Made by a program: the position numbers and the translations under genes
Notes under the pieces: generated by a model
Database searches by the model: none
What the model saw: only the letters and a program-made list of their open reading frames with translations
What the model was told of the DNA's origin: nothing
Assembly: GCF_900115095.1 (NCBI RefSeq)
Contig: NZ_FOVH01000026.1
Coordinates: forward strand, 47,490-111,489
Direction of reading: 5' to 3'
DNA: 64,000 nt
Origin: Actinomadura madurae
GTDB taxonomy: Bacteria > Actinomycetota > Actinomycetes > Streptosporangiales > Streptosporangiaceae
In this document: one piece after another, positions 17,544-27,303 of the stretch
How the letters are laid out: every line of letters begins with the position of its first letter
How positions within the stretch are numbered: position 1 is the stretch's first letter

Positions 17544-18931
17544 GTCGAGTACATCCTGCCGGGCCGCGGCACGCCGACGTCCTTCCCGAGGACCATCCGG
17601 CCGGGCCGGCGGACGATCTGAACGCGCTGGAGCCGACCGTGTGGCCGCGGAGCGCCAAGCGGGACGACGGCGTGCTCACCGTCGGCGGGGTCGATGTGCG
17701 GGAGCTGGCGAAGGAGTACGGGACGCCCCTCTACGTCTATGACGAGGAGGACGTGCGGAGCCGCGCTAGGGAGTATGCGGCCGCGTTCCATGACGGGGAC
17801 GTCCACTACGCGGGGAAGGCGTTTCTCTGTACGGCCGTCGCGAGGTGGCTGAAGGAGGAGGGTCTCGGGCTGGACGTGTGCAGTGGCGGTGAGCTCGCGG
17901 TGGCTTTGGCAGCGGGCTTCCCTACCGAGCGCATCACGCTGCATGGGAGTAACAAGGCGTCCTGGGAGCTTGAGAAGGCTCTTGAGGTGGGTGTTGGACG
18001 GATCGTGCTCGATTCGTTCGAGGAGATAGCGCGGGTCGGTTATCTGGCCCAGGAGATGGGTGCGACGCCCAAGGTGATGGTGCGCGTGACCACGGGGGTC
18101 GAGGCGCACACCCATGAGTTCATCGCGACCGCCCATGACGACCAGAAGTTCGGGTTCTCCAGGAGTTCCGGGGCCGCGCTGGAGGCCGTCCGGCGGGTGC
18201 TGGACCTGAAGCGGCTTCGGCTGGTGGGGCTGCACAGCCACATCGGGTCGCAGATCTTCGACGTGGACGGGTTCGAGGTGGCCGCGCACCGGCTGGCCGA
18301 GCTGCTGGTCGCGATCCGGGACGAGCACGGCATCGAGCTTCCCGAGCTGGACCTCGGCGGCGGCTACGGCATCGCCTACGTGCCGGGGGAGGAGCCGCAC
18401 GACCCGAAGTCGATCGCGGACGGGCTGCGGGACATCGTGGCGCGCGAGTGCAAGGCGTACGACCTGGCCATGCCGCGGCTGACGGTGGAGCCGGGGCGGG
18501 CGATCATCGGTCCGGGCGGCGTCACGCTGTACGAGGTCGGGACGGTGAAGGACGTCGAGGGCCTGCGCACGTATGTGTCCGTGGACGGCGGCATGAGCGA
18601 CAACCTGCGCACCGCCCTGTACGGCGCGGAGTACACCGGGGTGCTGGCGAGCCGGTCGTCCGACGCATCGCCCATGCTCAGTAGGCTTGTCGGCAAGCAC
18701 TGCGAGAGCGGCGACATCGTGGTGCGAGACCTGTGGTTCCCCGAAGATCTTGCGGCCGGAGACCTGGTGGCCGTCGCGGCGACCGGGGCGTACTGCCGGT
18801 CGATGGCCAGCAACTACAACCATGTCCCGAAGCCGGCCGTGGTGGCGGTGAGGGACGGCAGGTCGCGCGTGATCGTCCGCCGGGAGAGCGCGGAGGACCT
18901 GCTGCGGCTCGATGCGGAGGTCGAAGCGTGA
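17540..18931 (+). CDS. lysA: Diaminopimelate decarboxylase
   Basis: 463 residues. It converts meso-diaminopimelate to L-lysine, the last step of lysine synthesis, in the cytoplasm. Fold type III PLP enzyme: Lys93 in VHYAGKAFL forms the Schiff base; HSHIGSQI, DLGGGYGIAY and EPGRAIIGPGG bind phosphate; DLWFPEDLAAGD provides the Cys-free C-terminal active-site loop and GAYCRSMASNYN the substrate side. ATG 17540 overlaps the previous stop (ATGA), and its own TGA overlaps the hom GTG, so the three genes are probably one transcript. Confidence 0.97.
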   Translation: MSRVHPAGPRHADVLPEDHPAGPADDLNALEPTVWPRSAKRDDGVLTVGGVDVRELAKEYGTPLYVYDEEDVRSRAREYAAAFHDGDVHYAGKAFLCTAVARWLKEEGLGLDVCSGGELAVALAAGFPTERITLHGSNKASWELEKALEVGVGRIVLDSFEEIARVGYLAQEMGATPKVMVRVTTGVEAHTHEFIATAHDDQKFGFSRSSGAALEAVRRVLDLKRLRLVGLHSHIGSQIFDVDGFEVAAHRLAELLVAIRDEHGIELPELDLGGGYGIAYVPGEEPHDPKSIADGLRDIVARECKAYDLAMPRLTVEPGRAIIGPGGVTLYEVGTVKDVEGLRTYVSVDGGMSDNLRTALYGAEYTGVLASRSSDASPMLSRLVGKHCESGDIVVRDLWFPEDLAAGDLVAVAATGAYCRSMASNYNHVPKPAVVAVRDGRSRVIVRRESAEDLLRLDAEVEA

Positions 18932-20241
18932 AACCCGGACTGCGCGTGGCGCTGCTCGGATGCGGCGTGGTCGGCACGGAGGTCGTCCGGCTGCTGAACG
19001 AGCAGGCCGACGATCTGGCCGCGCGCGTCGGGGCGCCGCTGGAGCTGGCCGGGATCGCGGTGCGCCGGCCGGACAGGGTGCGCGCCGGCGTCGACCGGGA
19101 GCTGCTGACCACGGACGCGCAGACGCTGGTGACCAGGGACGACGTCGACATCGTCATCGAGGTGATCGGCGGGATCGAGCCGGCCAGGACGCTGATGCTC
19201 GAAGCGATGAAGTCCGGCAAGTCGGTCATCACCGCGAACAAGGCGCTGCTGGCCGAGGACGGCGCGACGCTGTTCGCCGCCGCCCGGGAGTACGGCGCCG
19301 ACCTGTACTACGAGGCGTCGGTCGCTGGAGCGATCCCGCTGCTGAGGCCGCTCAGGGAGTCCCTGGTCGGCGACCACGTGCACCGGGTGCTCGGCATCGT
19401 GAACGGCACCACGAACTACATCCTCGACCAGATGGACACGCACGGCGCCGGGTTCAACGACGCGCTGGAGGAGGCGCAGGCGCTCGGCTACGCGGAGGCC
19501 GACCCGACCGCCGACGTGGAGGGTTTCGACGCCGCGGCCAAGGCGGCGATCCTCGCGCAGCTCGCCTTCCACACACCGGTGACGGCCGCGGACGTCCACC
19601 GCGAGGGCATCACGGAAGTGAGCGCCGCCGACGTCGCGGGCGCCCAGGGAATGGACTGCGTCGTCAAGCTCCTGGCCATCTGCGAGCGCATCCCCTCAGA
19701 GGACGGACGGAACGGACGCGGCGTGTCCGCGCGCGTCTATCCGGCGATGATCCCCAGGTCGCACCCGCTGGCGAGCGTCCGTGAGGCGTACAACGCGGTG
19801 TTCGTGGAGGCGGAGTCCGCGGGCTCCCTGATGTTCTACGGCGCCGGTGCCGGTGGTGCGCCGACGGCGTCCGCGATCCTCGGCGACCTCGTCGCGGTGG
19901 CCCGCAACGTGGCCGGCGGTACTCCCGGCCCCGTGGAAGTGACGTACGCGAAGCTTCCGGTGCTTCCCATGGGGGAGACGGTCACGCGCTACTACATCCA
20001 GGTGGACGTGACCGACGAGGCCGGTGTCCTCGCCACGGTCGCCGAGGAGTTCGCCAGGCACGGCGTCTCGATACAGGCCGTCCGGCAGGACGGGCTGGGC
20101 GAGGAGGCGCAGCTCGTGGTCGTGACCCACCGCGCGCCCGACGCGGCCCTCTCGGCGACGGTGGAGGGGCTCCGCGGCCTCGACAGCGTGCGCGAGGTGG
20201 CGAGCGTGATGCGCGTCGAGGGCGAAGAGCCGTCCCGATAG
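18928..20241 (+). CDS. hom: Homoserine dehydrogenase with C-terminal ACT domain
   Basis: 437 residues from GTG 18928 (a longer open frame exists but would overlap lysA). It reduces aspartate semialdehyde to homoserine with NAD(P)H. NAD-binding LLGCGVVGTEV at the start, catalytic region ITANKALLAEDG, then GIVNGTTNYIL and YAEADPTADVEGFDAA, which form the substrate site. Residues ~355-430 are an ACT domain (YIQVDVTDEAGVLATVAEEF), the usual site of threonine feedback. It begins inside the lysA stop and is followed 38 bases later by thrC. Confidence 0.97.
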   Translation: MKPGLRVALLGCGVVGTEVVRLLNEQADDLAARVGAPLELAGIAVRRPDRVRAGVDRELLTTDAQTLVTRDDVDIVIEVIGGIEPARTLMLEAMKSGKSVITANKALLAEDGATLFAAAREYGADLYYEASVAGAIPLLRPLRESLVGDHVHRVLGIVNGTTNYILDQMDTHGAGFNDALEEAQALGYAEADPTADVEGFDAAAKAAILAQLAFHTPVTAADVHREGITEVSAADVAGAQGMDCVVKLLAICERIPSEDGRNGRGVSARVYPAMIPRSHPLASVREAYNAVFVEAESAGSLMFYGAGAGGAPTASAILGDLVAVARNVAGGTPGPVEVTYAKLPVLPMGETVTRYYIQVDVTDEAGVLATVAEEFARHGVSIQAVRQDGLGEEAQLVVVTHRAPDAALSATVEGLRGLDSVREVASVMRVEGEEPSR

Positions 20242-20279
20242 ACTCCGGGCAACATCGCAGGTCATACAGGGAGACCGAC

Positions 20280-21347
20280 GTGAACGCGAACGTCCGCGCG
20301 TGGCGCGGCCTTATCGAGGAGTACCGCGACCGGCTTCCGGTGACGGACGCGACACCGGTCGTCACGCTCCTGGAGGGCGGTACCCCGCTGGTGCCCGCCC
20401 GCCGGCTGTCCCAGCTGACCGGCTGCGAGGTGTTCCTCAAGGTCGAGGGCGCCAACCCGACCGGTTCGTTCAAGGACCGCGGCATGACGATGGCGATCAG
20501 CAAGGCCGCCGAGGAGGGCGCGAAGGCGGTCATCTGCGCCTCGACCGGCAACACCTCCGCGTCCGCCGCCGCGTACGCGGTGCGGGCCGGGATGACCTGC
20601 GCGGTCCTCGTCCCCAACGGCAAGATCGCGATGGGGAAGCTGGCGCAGGCGCTCGTGCACGGCGCCCGGCTGCTCCAGGTGGACGGGAACTTCGACGACT
20701 GCCTCGAACTGGCCCGCAAGCTGTCGGTCGACTACCCGGTCGCGCTGGTCAACTCGGTCAACAAGTACCGGCTGCTCGGGCAGAAGACGGCCGCCTTCGA
20801 GATCGTGGACGCGCTGGGCGACGCGCCCGACGTCCACTGCCTCCCCGTCGGGAACGCGGGGAACATCTCCGCGTACTGGATGGGATACAAGGAGTACGCC
20901 GCCGACGAGGTCGCGACGCGCACCCCCCGCATGCTGGGCTTCCAGGCGAGCGGGGCGGCGCCGTTCGTGAAGGGCGCGCCCGTCCTGAATCCGCAGACCA
21001 TCGCCACGGCGATCCGGATCGGCAACCCCGCGTCCTGGGACCTGGCGGTCGCCGCCCGGGACGAGTCCGGTGGCGCCATCGACTCCGTCACCGACCGGCA
21101 GATCCTCGCCGCCTACCGGCTCCTGGCCAGGGAAGAGGGCGTCTTCGTGGAGCCCGCCTCCGCGGCGAGCGTCGCCGGCCTCCTGCAGGCGAGCGAGCGG
21201 GGTGTGGTCGCGTCCGGGGCCAGGGTGGTCTGCACGGTGACGGGCAACGGCCTCAAGGACCCCGACTGGGCCATCTCCGGTGCGCCCGCGCCCACCACCA
21301 TCAAGGTGGACGCGCACTCGGCCGCGTCCGAGCTCGGTCTCACCTGA
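20280..21347 (+). CDS. thrC: Threonine synthase
   Basis: 355 residues from GTG 20280. It converts O-phosphohomoserine to L-threonine. PLP lysine is in NPTGSFKDRGM; the phosphate-binding loop follows as STGNTSASAAAYA and PVGNAGN; VCTVTGNGLKDP near the end matches the family. Length is typical for the short actinobacterial form. It sits between hom and thrB, with one base between its stop and the thrB start. Confidence 0.97.
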   Translation: MNANVRAWRGLIEEYRDRLPVTDATPVVTLLEGGTPLVPARRLSQLTGCEVFLKVEGANPTGSFKDRGMTMAISKAAEEGAKAVICASTGNTSASAAAYAVRAGMTCAVLVPNGKIAMGKLAQALVHGARLLQVDGNFDDCLELARKLSVDYPVALVNSVNKYRLLGQKTAAFEIVDALGDAPDVHCLPVGNAGNISAYWMGYKEYAADEVATRTPRMLGFQASGAAPFVKGAPVLNPQTIATAIRIGNPASWDLAVAARDESGGAIDSVTDRQILAAYRLLAREEGVFVEPASAASVAGLLQASERGVVASGARVVCTVTGNGLKDPDWAISGAPAPTTIKVDAHSAASELGLT

Positions 21348-21348
21348 G

Positions 21349-22272
21349 GTGGGCTGGACGGAAGGCCCGGTGCTGGTGCGGACCCCCGCGACCAGCGCCA
21401 ACCTGGGCCCCGGATTCGACTCGCTCGGCCTCGCGCTCGCGCTGTACGACGACGTCGAGGTGCAGGTCACCGGCGGCGGCCTGACCATCGAGGTGGACGG
21501 CGAGGGCGCCGAGGTCGCCGACCGCGGCGAGCGCCACCTCATCGTCAAGGTGCTGCGCCGCACGTTCGGCGTCCTCGACGACCTGGCCGGAACCGGTCCC
21601 GCGCGCCCGGGCGGGCTGCGGCTGCGCTGCCGCAACCGCATCCCGCACAGCCGCGGTCTCGGCTCGTCGTCCGCCGCGATCGTCGCGGGGATCGTCGCGG
21701 CGCGCGCGCTGCACCCCGCCGGGAAGCTCCTCGGCGACGACGCGGCGCTGCGTCTCGCGACCGAGATCGAGGGGCATCCCGACAACGTGGCGCCGTGCCT
21801 CGCCGGCGGCCTGACCGTCGCCTGGACGACGCCGTGCGGCCCGAAGTCGGTCCGTTTGGAATCGAAGGTCACGCAGGTCGTGGCGTTCGTCCCCGAGCAG
21901 CGGCTGGCGACCGAGCGGGCCCGCGGGCTGCTGCCCGAGACCGTCCCGCACGGGGACGCCGCCGCCAACGCGGGACGTGCCGCGCTGCTCGTCGCCGCGC
22001 TCACCGGCGGCCTGGACACCGGCGTCCTGCTGGACGCGACCGAGGACCGGCTGCACCAGGACTACCGCGCCCCGGCCATGCCCGAGTCCGCGGCGCTGGT
22101 CACGAGGCTGCGGGACGCCGGGGTGCCCGCGGTGATCTCCGGGGCCGGGCCTACTGTCCTGGCCTTCACAACAGCATCACAAGTTGATTCGATGGAGCGC
22201 GAAGTGGGTAAAGGGTGGCACGAACACCCGTTGGACGTCGCGACCCGCGGCGCCCGCGTCATGGCCGGCTGA
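21349..22272 (+). CDS. thrB: Homoserine kinase
   Basis: 307 residues from GTG 21349, one base after the thrC stop. It phosphorylates homoserine for ThrC. GHMP kinase fold: PATSANLGPGFDSLG at the N-terminus, ATP-binding PHSRGLGSSSAAIVAG at about 95-110, and EGHPDNVAPCLAGGLTV. The C-terminal GAGPTVLAF glycine loop is present. The longer frame from 21280 lies inside thrC and is not used. Confidence 0.96.
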   Translation: MGWTEGPVLVRTPATSANLGPGFDSLGLALALYDDVEVQVTGGGLTIEVDGEGAEVADRGERHLIVKVLRRTFGVLDDLAGTGPARPGGLRLRCRNRIPHSRGLGSSSAAIVAGIVAARALHPAGKLLGDDAALRLATEIEGHPDNVAPCLAGGLTVAWTTPCGPKSVRLESKVTQVVAFVPEQRLATERARGLLPETVPHGDAAANAGRAALLVAALTGGLDTGVLLDATEDRLHQDYRAPAMPESAALVTRLRDAGVPAVISGAGPTVLAFTTASQVDSMEREVGKGWHEHPLDVATRGARVMAG

Positions 22273-22744
22273 TCTGCGGTACGGTCCTGGCGGCGGCGCC
22301 GGGGGCGGGGGCATTCGCGCCGCTCCGGCCGGTGCAGGGTCCGGCACGATCCCGCTAGGTAAAATGCGAACACATCGACCTCTGGGGAATAGCAGTGTGC
22401 CCTGGTGATGTTAGGCTGAATGCCGCACCAGATGCCCCGTTCGGGGCAGCGTGCTCGTCAGCCGCGCGTCGCCTGTTCGACCCTCCGGTCGTGTCGGTCC
22501 CGCGTACTAGGCTCCCCGACACCGTGACATTCCGTTGTCAGGCATTCCAGCGAAACTTCGGACGTGGCGGTACCGGGGACACGCACGAGCGGAACGTCCC
22601 GTCCACCATCTGGCTGTGCCCAGAACACGCAGATCCCGGTTCCATCGTGATCAGCGGAGCCCGTCCCGGCGCCCCCGCCGGGCCGCACCACCGGGTCGAC
22701 TGGCCGAACGCCGGCCAACGCCCGCTCCCTGGGAAGGACCCTTA
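22273..22744 (+). promoter_or_regulatory. Long leader region of rho
   Basis: 472 bases separate thrB from rho with no convincing gene. The sequence TAAAAT at 22360-22365 is a candidate -10 box for a separate rho promoter. Open frames through the region (from 22395 and 22535) lack ribosome sites and conserved motifs. Long rho leaders commonly carry autoregulatory Rho-dependent termination; that is an inference here. Confidence 0.4.
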
Positions 22745-24775
22745 GTGAGCGAATCCAGCGAACTCCTTACGGACGCAACCAGCACGGAACCCGCCGACGC
22801 CGCCGCGTCCGGCGCGGAGCCGGCCGCCCCCCGGCGCCGCCGCTCGGGAACCGGCCTGTCGGCCATGGTGCTGCCCGAGCTCAAGGCGCTCGCGTCCAGC
22901 CTCGGCATCACCGGCACGACCGGGATGCGCAAGAGCCAGCTCATCGCCGCCATCCAGGAGAAGCAGGGCGGCCAGGAGCAGGGCTCGGCGGGGGGCGAGC
23001 AGGGAGCCGCTGCCCCGGCGAAGGCCGAGCGTCCGCGGCGGAGCCGCACCACCGCCGCCAAGCGCGAGGTGTCCGACGACCAGGTCGCCATAGCCGAGGC
23101 GCCGGCGGCCGAGCAGGGCCCGTCCGAGGGGCAGGGCGGCGTCGCCGAGAAGGTCGCCGAGAAGGCCGACAAGTCCCCGGAGAAGGCGGAGAAGGCCGAC
23201 CGGGGCGAGCGGCAGGGCGGCCGGCAGCGGGGCGACAAGCAGGACCGGGGGGCTTCCGAGGGACGCGGCGACCGGCAGGGCCGCGACCAGGGACGCGAGC
23301 AGAACGCCGAGGACGGCGAATCCCAGGGCGGGCGCGACGGCGGCCGGGACGGCAACCGCGACGGGCGCGAGGGCCGCGAGGGCGGCGGACGCCAGCGGCA
23401 GCGCGGCGGCCGGGAGCGCGGCGAGGGCCGCGGCGACCGGGGCGACCGGGGCGACCGCGGCGACCGGGGAGACCGCGGGGACCAGGGCGGCGGCGGCCGG
23501 CAGCGCGGCCAGAACCAGGGCGGCGGCGGCCAGCACGACGATGACGACGGCGGCGGCCGGGGCCGGCGCGGGCGTCGGTTCCGGGAGCGCAACCGGGGCC
23601 GCGGCCGCGACCGCTACGAGGAGCCGGTGATCACCGAGGACGACGTCCTCATCCCGGTCGCGGGCATCCTCGACATCCTCGACAACTACGCGTTCGTCCG
23701 CACGACCGGCTACCTGCCCGGCCCGAACGACGTGTACGTGTCGCTCGCGCAGGTCCGCAAGAACGGGCTGCGCAAGGGCGACGTCATCACCGGCGCCGTC
23801 CGGCAGGCGCGCGAGGGCGAGCGGCGCGAGAAGTTCAACGCGCTGGTCCGCCTCGACACCGTCAACGGGATGGAGCCCGACCAGGCCAAGGGCCGCGTCG
23901 ACTTCACGAAGCTGACGCCGCTGTACCCGCAGGAGCGGCTGCGCCTGGAGTCCGACCCCGGCATCCTGACGACCCGGATCATCGACCTGGTGTCGCCGAT
24001 CGGCAAGGGGCAGCGCGGCCTGATCGTGTCGCCGCCGAAGGCCGGCAAGACCATGGTGCTCCAGGCGATCGCCAACGCGATCACCAAGAACAACCCGGAG
24101 TGCCACCTGATGGTCGTCCTCGTGGACGAGCGTCCGGAAGAGGTCACCGACATGCAGCGGACGGTGAAGGGCGAGGTCATCCACTCGACCTTCGACCGGC
24201 CCGCCGAGGACCACACCACGGTCGCCGAGCTGGCGATCGAGCGCGCCAAGCGGCTCGTCGAGCTGGGCCACGACGTCGTCGTGCTGCTCGACTCGATCAC
24301 CCGCCTGGGCCGGGCCTACAACCTGGCGGCGCCCGCGTCCGGCCGGATCCTGTCCGGCGGTGTCGACTCCACGGCGCTGTACCCGCCGAAGCGGTTCTTC
24401 GGCGCCGCCCGCAACATCGAGAACGGCGGCTCGCTGACGATCCTCGCCACCGCGCTGGTGGAGACCGGGTCCCGCATGGACGAGGTCATCTTCGAGGAGT
24501 TCAAGGGCACCGGCAACATGGAGCTCAAGCTCAACCGGAGCCTCGCCGACAAGCGGATCTTCCCGGCGGTGGACGTGGACGCGTCCAGCACCCGCAAGGA
24601 GGAGATCCTCATGGCTCCGGAGGAACTGCGGGTGGTCTGGCAGCTGCGCCGGGTGCTGCACGCGCTCGACACGCAGCAGGCGCTGGAACTCCTCATCGAG
24701 AAGATGAAGGAGACCAAGTCCAACGCCGAGTTCCTGCTCCAGGTCCAGAAGACCACGGTCTCCGACGACCGCTAG
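22745..24775 (+). CDS. rho: Transcription termination factor Rho with large Arg/Gly-rich insertion
   Basis: 676 residues from GTG 22745 behind GGAAGG. Rho is a hexameric RNA helicase that ends transcription. Rho N-terminal helical domain at about 38-70 (LPELKALASSLGITG), then a low-complexity insertion of about 215 residues rich in Arg, Gly, Asp and Gln with GDRGDR runs near 235, then the RNA-binding cold-shock domain (GILDILDNYAFVRTTGYLPG) and the ATPase core: Walker A SPPKAGKTM near 427, VVLVDERPEEVTDM, Q-loop/secondary-site ENGGSLTILATALVETGSRM. Such insertions are known in high-GC Rho proteins and aid RNA binding. A terminator hairpin follows. Confidence 0.97.
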   Translation: MSESSELLTDATSTEPADAAASGAEPAAPRRRRSGTGLSAMVLPELKALASSLGITGTTGMRKSQLIAAIQEKQGGQEQGSAGGEQGAAAPAKAERPRRSRTTAAKREVSDDQVAIAEAPAAEQGPSEGQGGVAEKVAEKADKSPEKAEKADRGERQGGRQRGDKQDRGASEGRGDRQGRDQGREQNAEDGESQGGRDGGRDGNRDGREGREGGGRQRQRGGRERGEGRGDRGDRGDRGDRGDRGDQGGGGRQRGQNQGGGGQHDDDDGGGRGRRGRRFRERNRGRGRDRYEEPVITEDDVLIPVAGILDILDNYAFVRTTGYLPGPNDVYVSLAQVRKNGLRKGDVITGAVRQAREGERREKFNALVRLDTVNGMEPDQAKGRVDFTKLTPLYPQERLRLESDPGILTTRIIDLVSPIGKGQRGLIVSPPKAGKTMVLQAIANAITKNNPECHLMVVLVDERPEEVTDMQRTVKGEVIHSTFDRPAEDHTTVAELAIERAKRLVELGHDVVVLLDSITRLGRAYNLAAPASGRILSGGVDSTALYPPKRFFGAARNIENGGSLTILATALVETGSRMDEVIFEEFKGTGNMELKLNRSLADKRIFPAVDVDASSTRKEEILMAPEELRVVWQLRRVLHALDTQQALELLIEKMKETKSNAEFLLQVQKTTVSDDR

Positions 24776-24786
24776 GAACACACGCA

Positions 24787-24815
24787 CGCCCCCGCCCGAC
24801 CACCGGGCGGGGGCG
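24787..24815 (+). terminator. Terminator hairpin after rho
   Basis: Arms CGCCCCCGCCCG and CGGGCGGGGGCG (12 pairs) with a five-base loop, 11 bases after the rho stop. Confidence 0.8.
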
Positions 24816-25046
24816 TCGCCGTCTTGGGGGACATGCCTCGATCAGGCCCCGGCCACCGCGCGAGCGCGTGACCTGACCGGTGAGGCGAAGCCGAAGGCGA
24901 GGGCCGCGGGCCGGGACTCCATGAACAAGACTCCATAAAAGAGGTGGGGATAACCCCACCCTCGATCCGGCGGCGGACGTCATGGTCGCCCCCTCTGCCG
25001 CCCGGCACGCTTGGACCGTACGTTGGAACGGGTACGGAGGGACGAC

Positions 25047-26429
25047 GTGGGCGAGCTGAGCAGAGAGTCCGGCGGCAGGGGCGAGGCCGCCATCGGGTGG
25101 GCGGCCACGCGGTGGGCCGCGGCGACCGGGGCCGGCGGGGACGCGTCCGTCATGAACCGGTCCTGGCATCCGGTCGCGATGGCGAAGTCGTCCCTGACCT
25201 GGCGCTCGGCGCTGTACCTGGGGGTGAGCGCGGCGTTCGGGCTCGGCTGGTTCATCGCCCTCGTCGTCGGGCTGTCCCTGTCGGTCGGCCTGCTGATCAT
25301 CTGGGTCGGGTTCCCGATGCTCGCGCTGATGATGGTCGCGTGGCGGTTCGGCGCGATGCTGGAGCGGCAGCTCGTCCGGGCCGCGTTCGGCGTCCGGATC
25401 CCGAACCCGTACCGCAAGCCCCCGGAGGGCCGCAATCCGCTGGTCCGGCTGAAGGGCATGGCGGCGGACCCGGGCACCTGGAAGGACCTGCTGTACCTCC
25501 TCGTGCTGTTCCCGGTCACGCTGGTCGAGTTCGTCGTGTCGGTGACGGTCTGGGCGGCCACCGGTTCGCTGCTGTTCCTGCCCGTGCTCGTGGCCGTGGA
25601 CGGGGGCGCCGAGATCAACGTGGGCGTCTCGTACTGGGCGGGCAACCCGGTGGAGGCGCTGCCGCTCTCGCTCATCGGGCTGGTGTTCCTCGTCGCCGCC
25701 ATGTACGTCACGCGCGTCATGGCGATCGGGCACGCCGCATGGGCCGCGCTGATGCTCGGCCCGAGCCCCTCGCAGGCGGAGAACGCCGAGCTGCGGAAGC
25801 GGACCGAGCACCTCCAGGCCAGCCGCGCCCGCGGGGTGGACGCGGCCGAGTTCGAGCGGCGCCGCATCGAGCGCGACCTGCACGACGGGGCGCAGCAGCG
25901 GCTGCTGGCCGTGGCGATGGACATCGGGCGCGCCCGCGCCAAGCTCGACGACGACCCCGAGGGTGCGCGGACGCTGATCGAGCAGGCCCACTCGGGCACC
26001 AAGGAGGCGATCTCCGAGCTGCGCGACCTGGCCCGCGGCATCTACCCGGCGATCCTCACCGACCGCGGGCTGGACCCGGCGCTGTCCGGTCTCGCCGGGC
26101 GCGCGCCGGTCCCGGTCGAGGTGACCGTCGACCTGCCGGAACGTCCTCCGGCGGCGGTCGAGAGCATCGCCTACTTCATCGTCGCCGAGTCGCTGGCGAA
26201 CATCGCGAAGTACGCCCGTGCGACCCGCGCGACCGTCCGCGTCGTCCGCGAGGACCGCTGGGTGGTCGTCGAGGTGATCGACAACGGGATGGGCGGCGCG
26301 CAGGCGCGGCCGAACGGCGGACTGGCCGGGCTGGCCGACCGGGCGGCGACGATCGACGGCATACTCATCGTGGACAGCCCGGCCGGCGGCCCCACGATCA
26401 TTCGCGCGGATCTGCCCTGTACCTGGTGA
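25047..26429 (+). CDS. Sensor histidine kinase, NarL/DesK-like
   Basis: 460 residues from GTG 25047 behind GGAGGG. Residues ~60-250 form a membrane sensor module with about four transmembrane segments (LYLGVSAAFGLGWFIAL, LIIWVGFPMLALMMVAW, LLYLLVLFPVTLVEFVV, LIGLVFLVAAMYV). The HisKA_3 motif ERRRIERDLHDGAQQRL carries the phospho-His, followed by a HATPase with IVAESLANIAKYA, VVVEVIDNGMGGA and GGLAGLADRAATIDG. It probably passes phosphate to the LuxR-type regulator 31 bases downstream. The signal is unknown. The pair interrupts the usual rho-rpmE adjacency. Confidence 0.9.
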   Translation: MGELSRESGGRGEAAIGWAATRWAAATGAGGDASVMNRSWHPVAMAKSSLTWRSALYLGVSAAFGLGWFIALVVGLSLSVGLLIIWVGFPMLALMMVAWRFGAMLERQLVRAAFGVRIPNPYRKPPEGRNPLVRLKGMAADPGTWKDLLYLLVLFPVTLVEFVVSVTVWAATGSLLFLPVLVAVDGGAEINVGVSYWAGNPVEALPLSLIGLVFLVAAMYVTRVMAIGHAAWAALMLGPSPSQAENAELRKRTEHLQASRARGVDAAEFERRRIERDLHDGAQQRLLAVAMDIGRARAKLDDDPEGARTLIEQAHSGTKEAISELRDLARGIYPAILTDRGLDPALSGLAGRAPVPVEVTVDLPERPPAAVESIAYFIVAESLANIAKYARATRATVRVVREDRWVVVEVIDNGMGGAQARPNGGLAGLADRAATIDGILIVDSPAGGPTIIRADLPCTW

Positions 26430-26460
26430 TCGAGGCCCCCGCGGCCCCGATAATGGGCGG

Positions 26461-27114
26461 ATGCGGGTTGTGATCGCCGAGGATTCGGTGCTGTTGCGGG
26501 AAGGGCTCGTCCGGCTGCTCGACGACGCGGGGATCGAGACGGTGGCGACGGTGGGGGACGGGCCCGGCCTGCTCGGCATCGTCGACGAGCACGCCCCCGA
26601 CCTCGCGATCGTCGACGTCCGGATGCCGCCGTCGTTCACCGACGAGGGGCTGCGCGCGGCCCTCGCGGTGCGGGCGCGGCGTCCGGGCACGCCGATCCTC
26701 GTGCTGTCCCAGTACGTGGAGGAGCGGTACGCGACGGACCTGATCGGCGGCGGCGCCGAGGGCGTCGGCTACCTGCTGAAGGAGCGGGTGTCGGACGTCG
26801 CCGAGTTCATCGACGCGGTCCGCCGCATCGCCGCCGGCGGGACGGTCATCGACCCGGAGGTGATCGGCCAGCTGCTCGGCCGGCGCCGCACCGGCGACCC
26901 GCTGGAGGCGCTGACCCCGCGGGAGCGCGAGGTGCTCGGGCTGATGGCGCAGGGGCGGTCGAACGGGGCGATCGCCGAGGACCTCGTCGTCACCGAGGGC
27001 GCCGTGGAGAAGCACATCTCCAACATCTTCATGAAGCTGGACCTGCAGCCGGCGCAGGGCGGGCATCGCCGGGTCATGGCCGTGCTGGCCTACCTGGGCC
27101 GCAACACCGGCTGA
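26461..27114 (+). CDS. LuxR/NarL-family response regulator
   Basis: 217 residues. Receiver domain: MRVVIAEDSVLLREGLVRLL, phospho-Asp in LAIVDVRMPPSFTDEGL, LVLSQY, LLKERV. The DNA-binding domain (about 150-212) has LTPREREVLGLMAQGRSN and VTEGAVEKHISNIFMKLDL, a GerE-type helix-turn-helix. The gene follows the kinase closely and should be its partner. Its targets cannot be read from the sequence. Confidence 0.92.
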   Translation: MRVVIAEDSVLLREGLVRLLDDAGIETVATVGDGPGLLGIVDEHAPDLAIVDVRMPPSFTDEGLRAALAVRARRPGTPILVLSQYVEERYATDLIGGGAEGVGYLLKERVSDVAEFIDAVRRIAAGGTVIDPEVIGQLLGRRRTGDPLEALTPREREVLGLMAQGRSNGAIAEDLVVTEGAVEKHISNIFMKLDLQPAQGGHRRVMAVLAYLGRNTG

Positions 27115-27303
27115 CCGCCGCCCCCGCCCGCCGCCGGCACCGGACGGGCAAGATCGGGAATGCCCGGTGACCTCGCCACGTTCGGGTATCTGGCACACTT
27201 GGTGTGCAACCGCTGCGGTACCGGTTCACGTCTCCCACAACTCCCATGGGCTTCCCCATGCGAGCCTGGAGGCGCCCGGCGACCGCCTGAGGCGAGGAGA
27301 ACC

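Noticed and set aside
22742..24787. A 681-codon minus-strand open frame opposite rho
   Set aside because: It is a GC-rich antisense shadow: low complexity, no motifs, and exactly opposite a clear rho gene.
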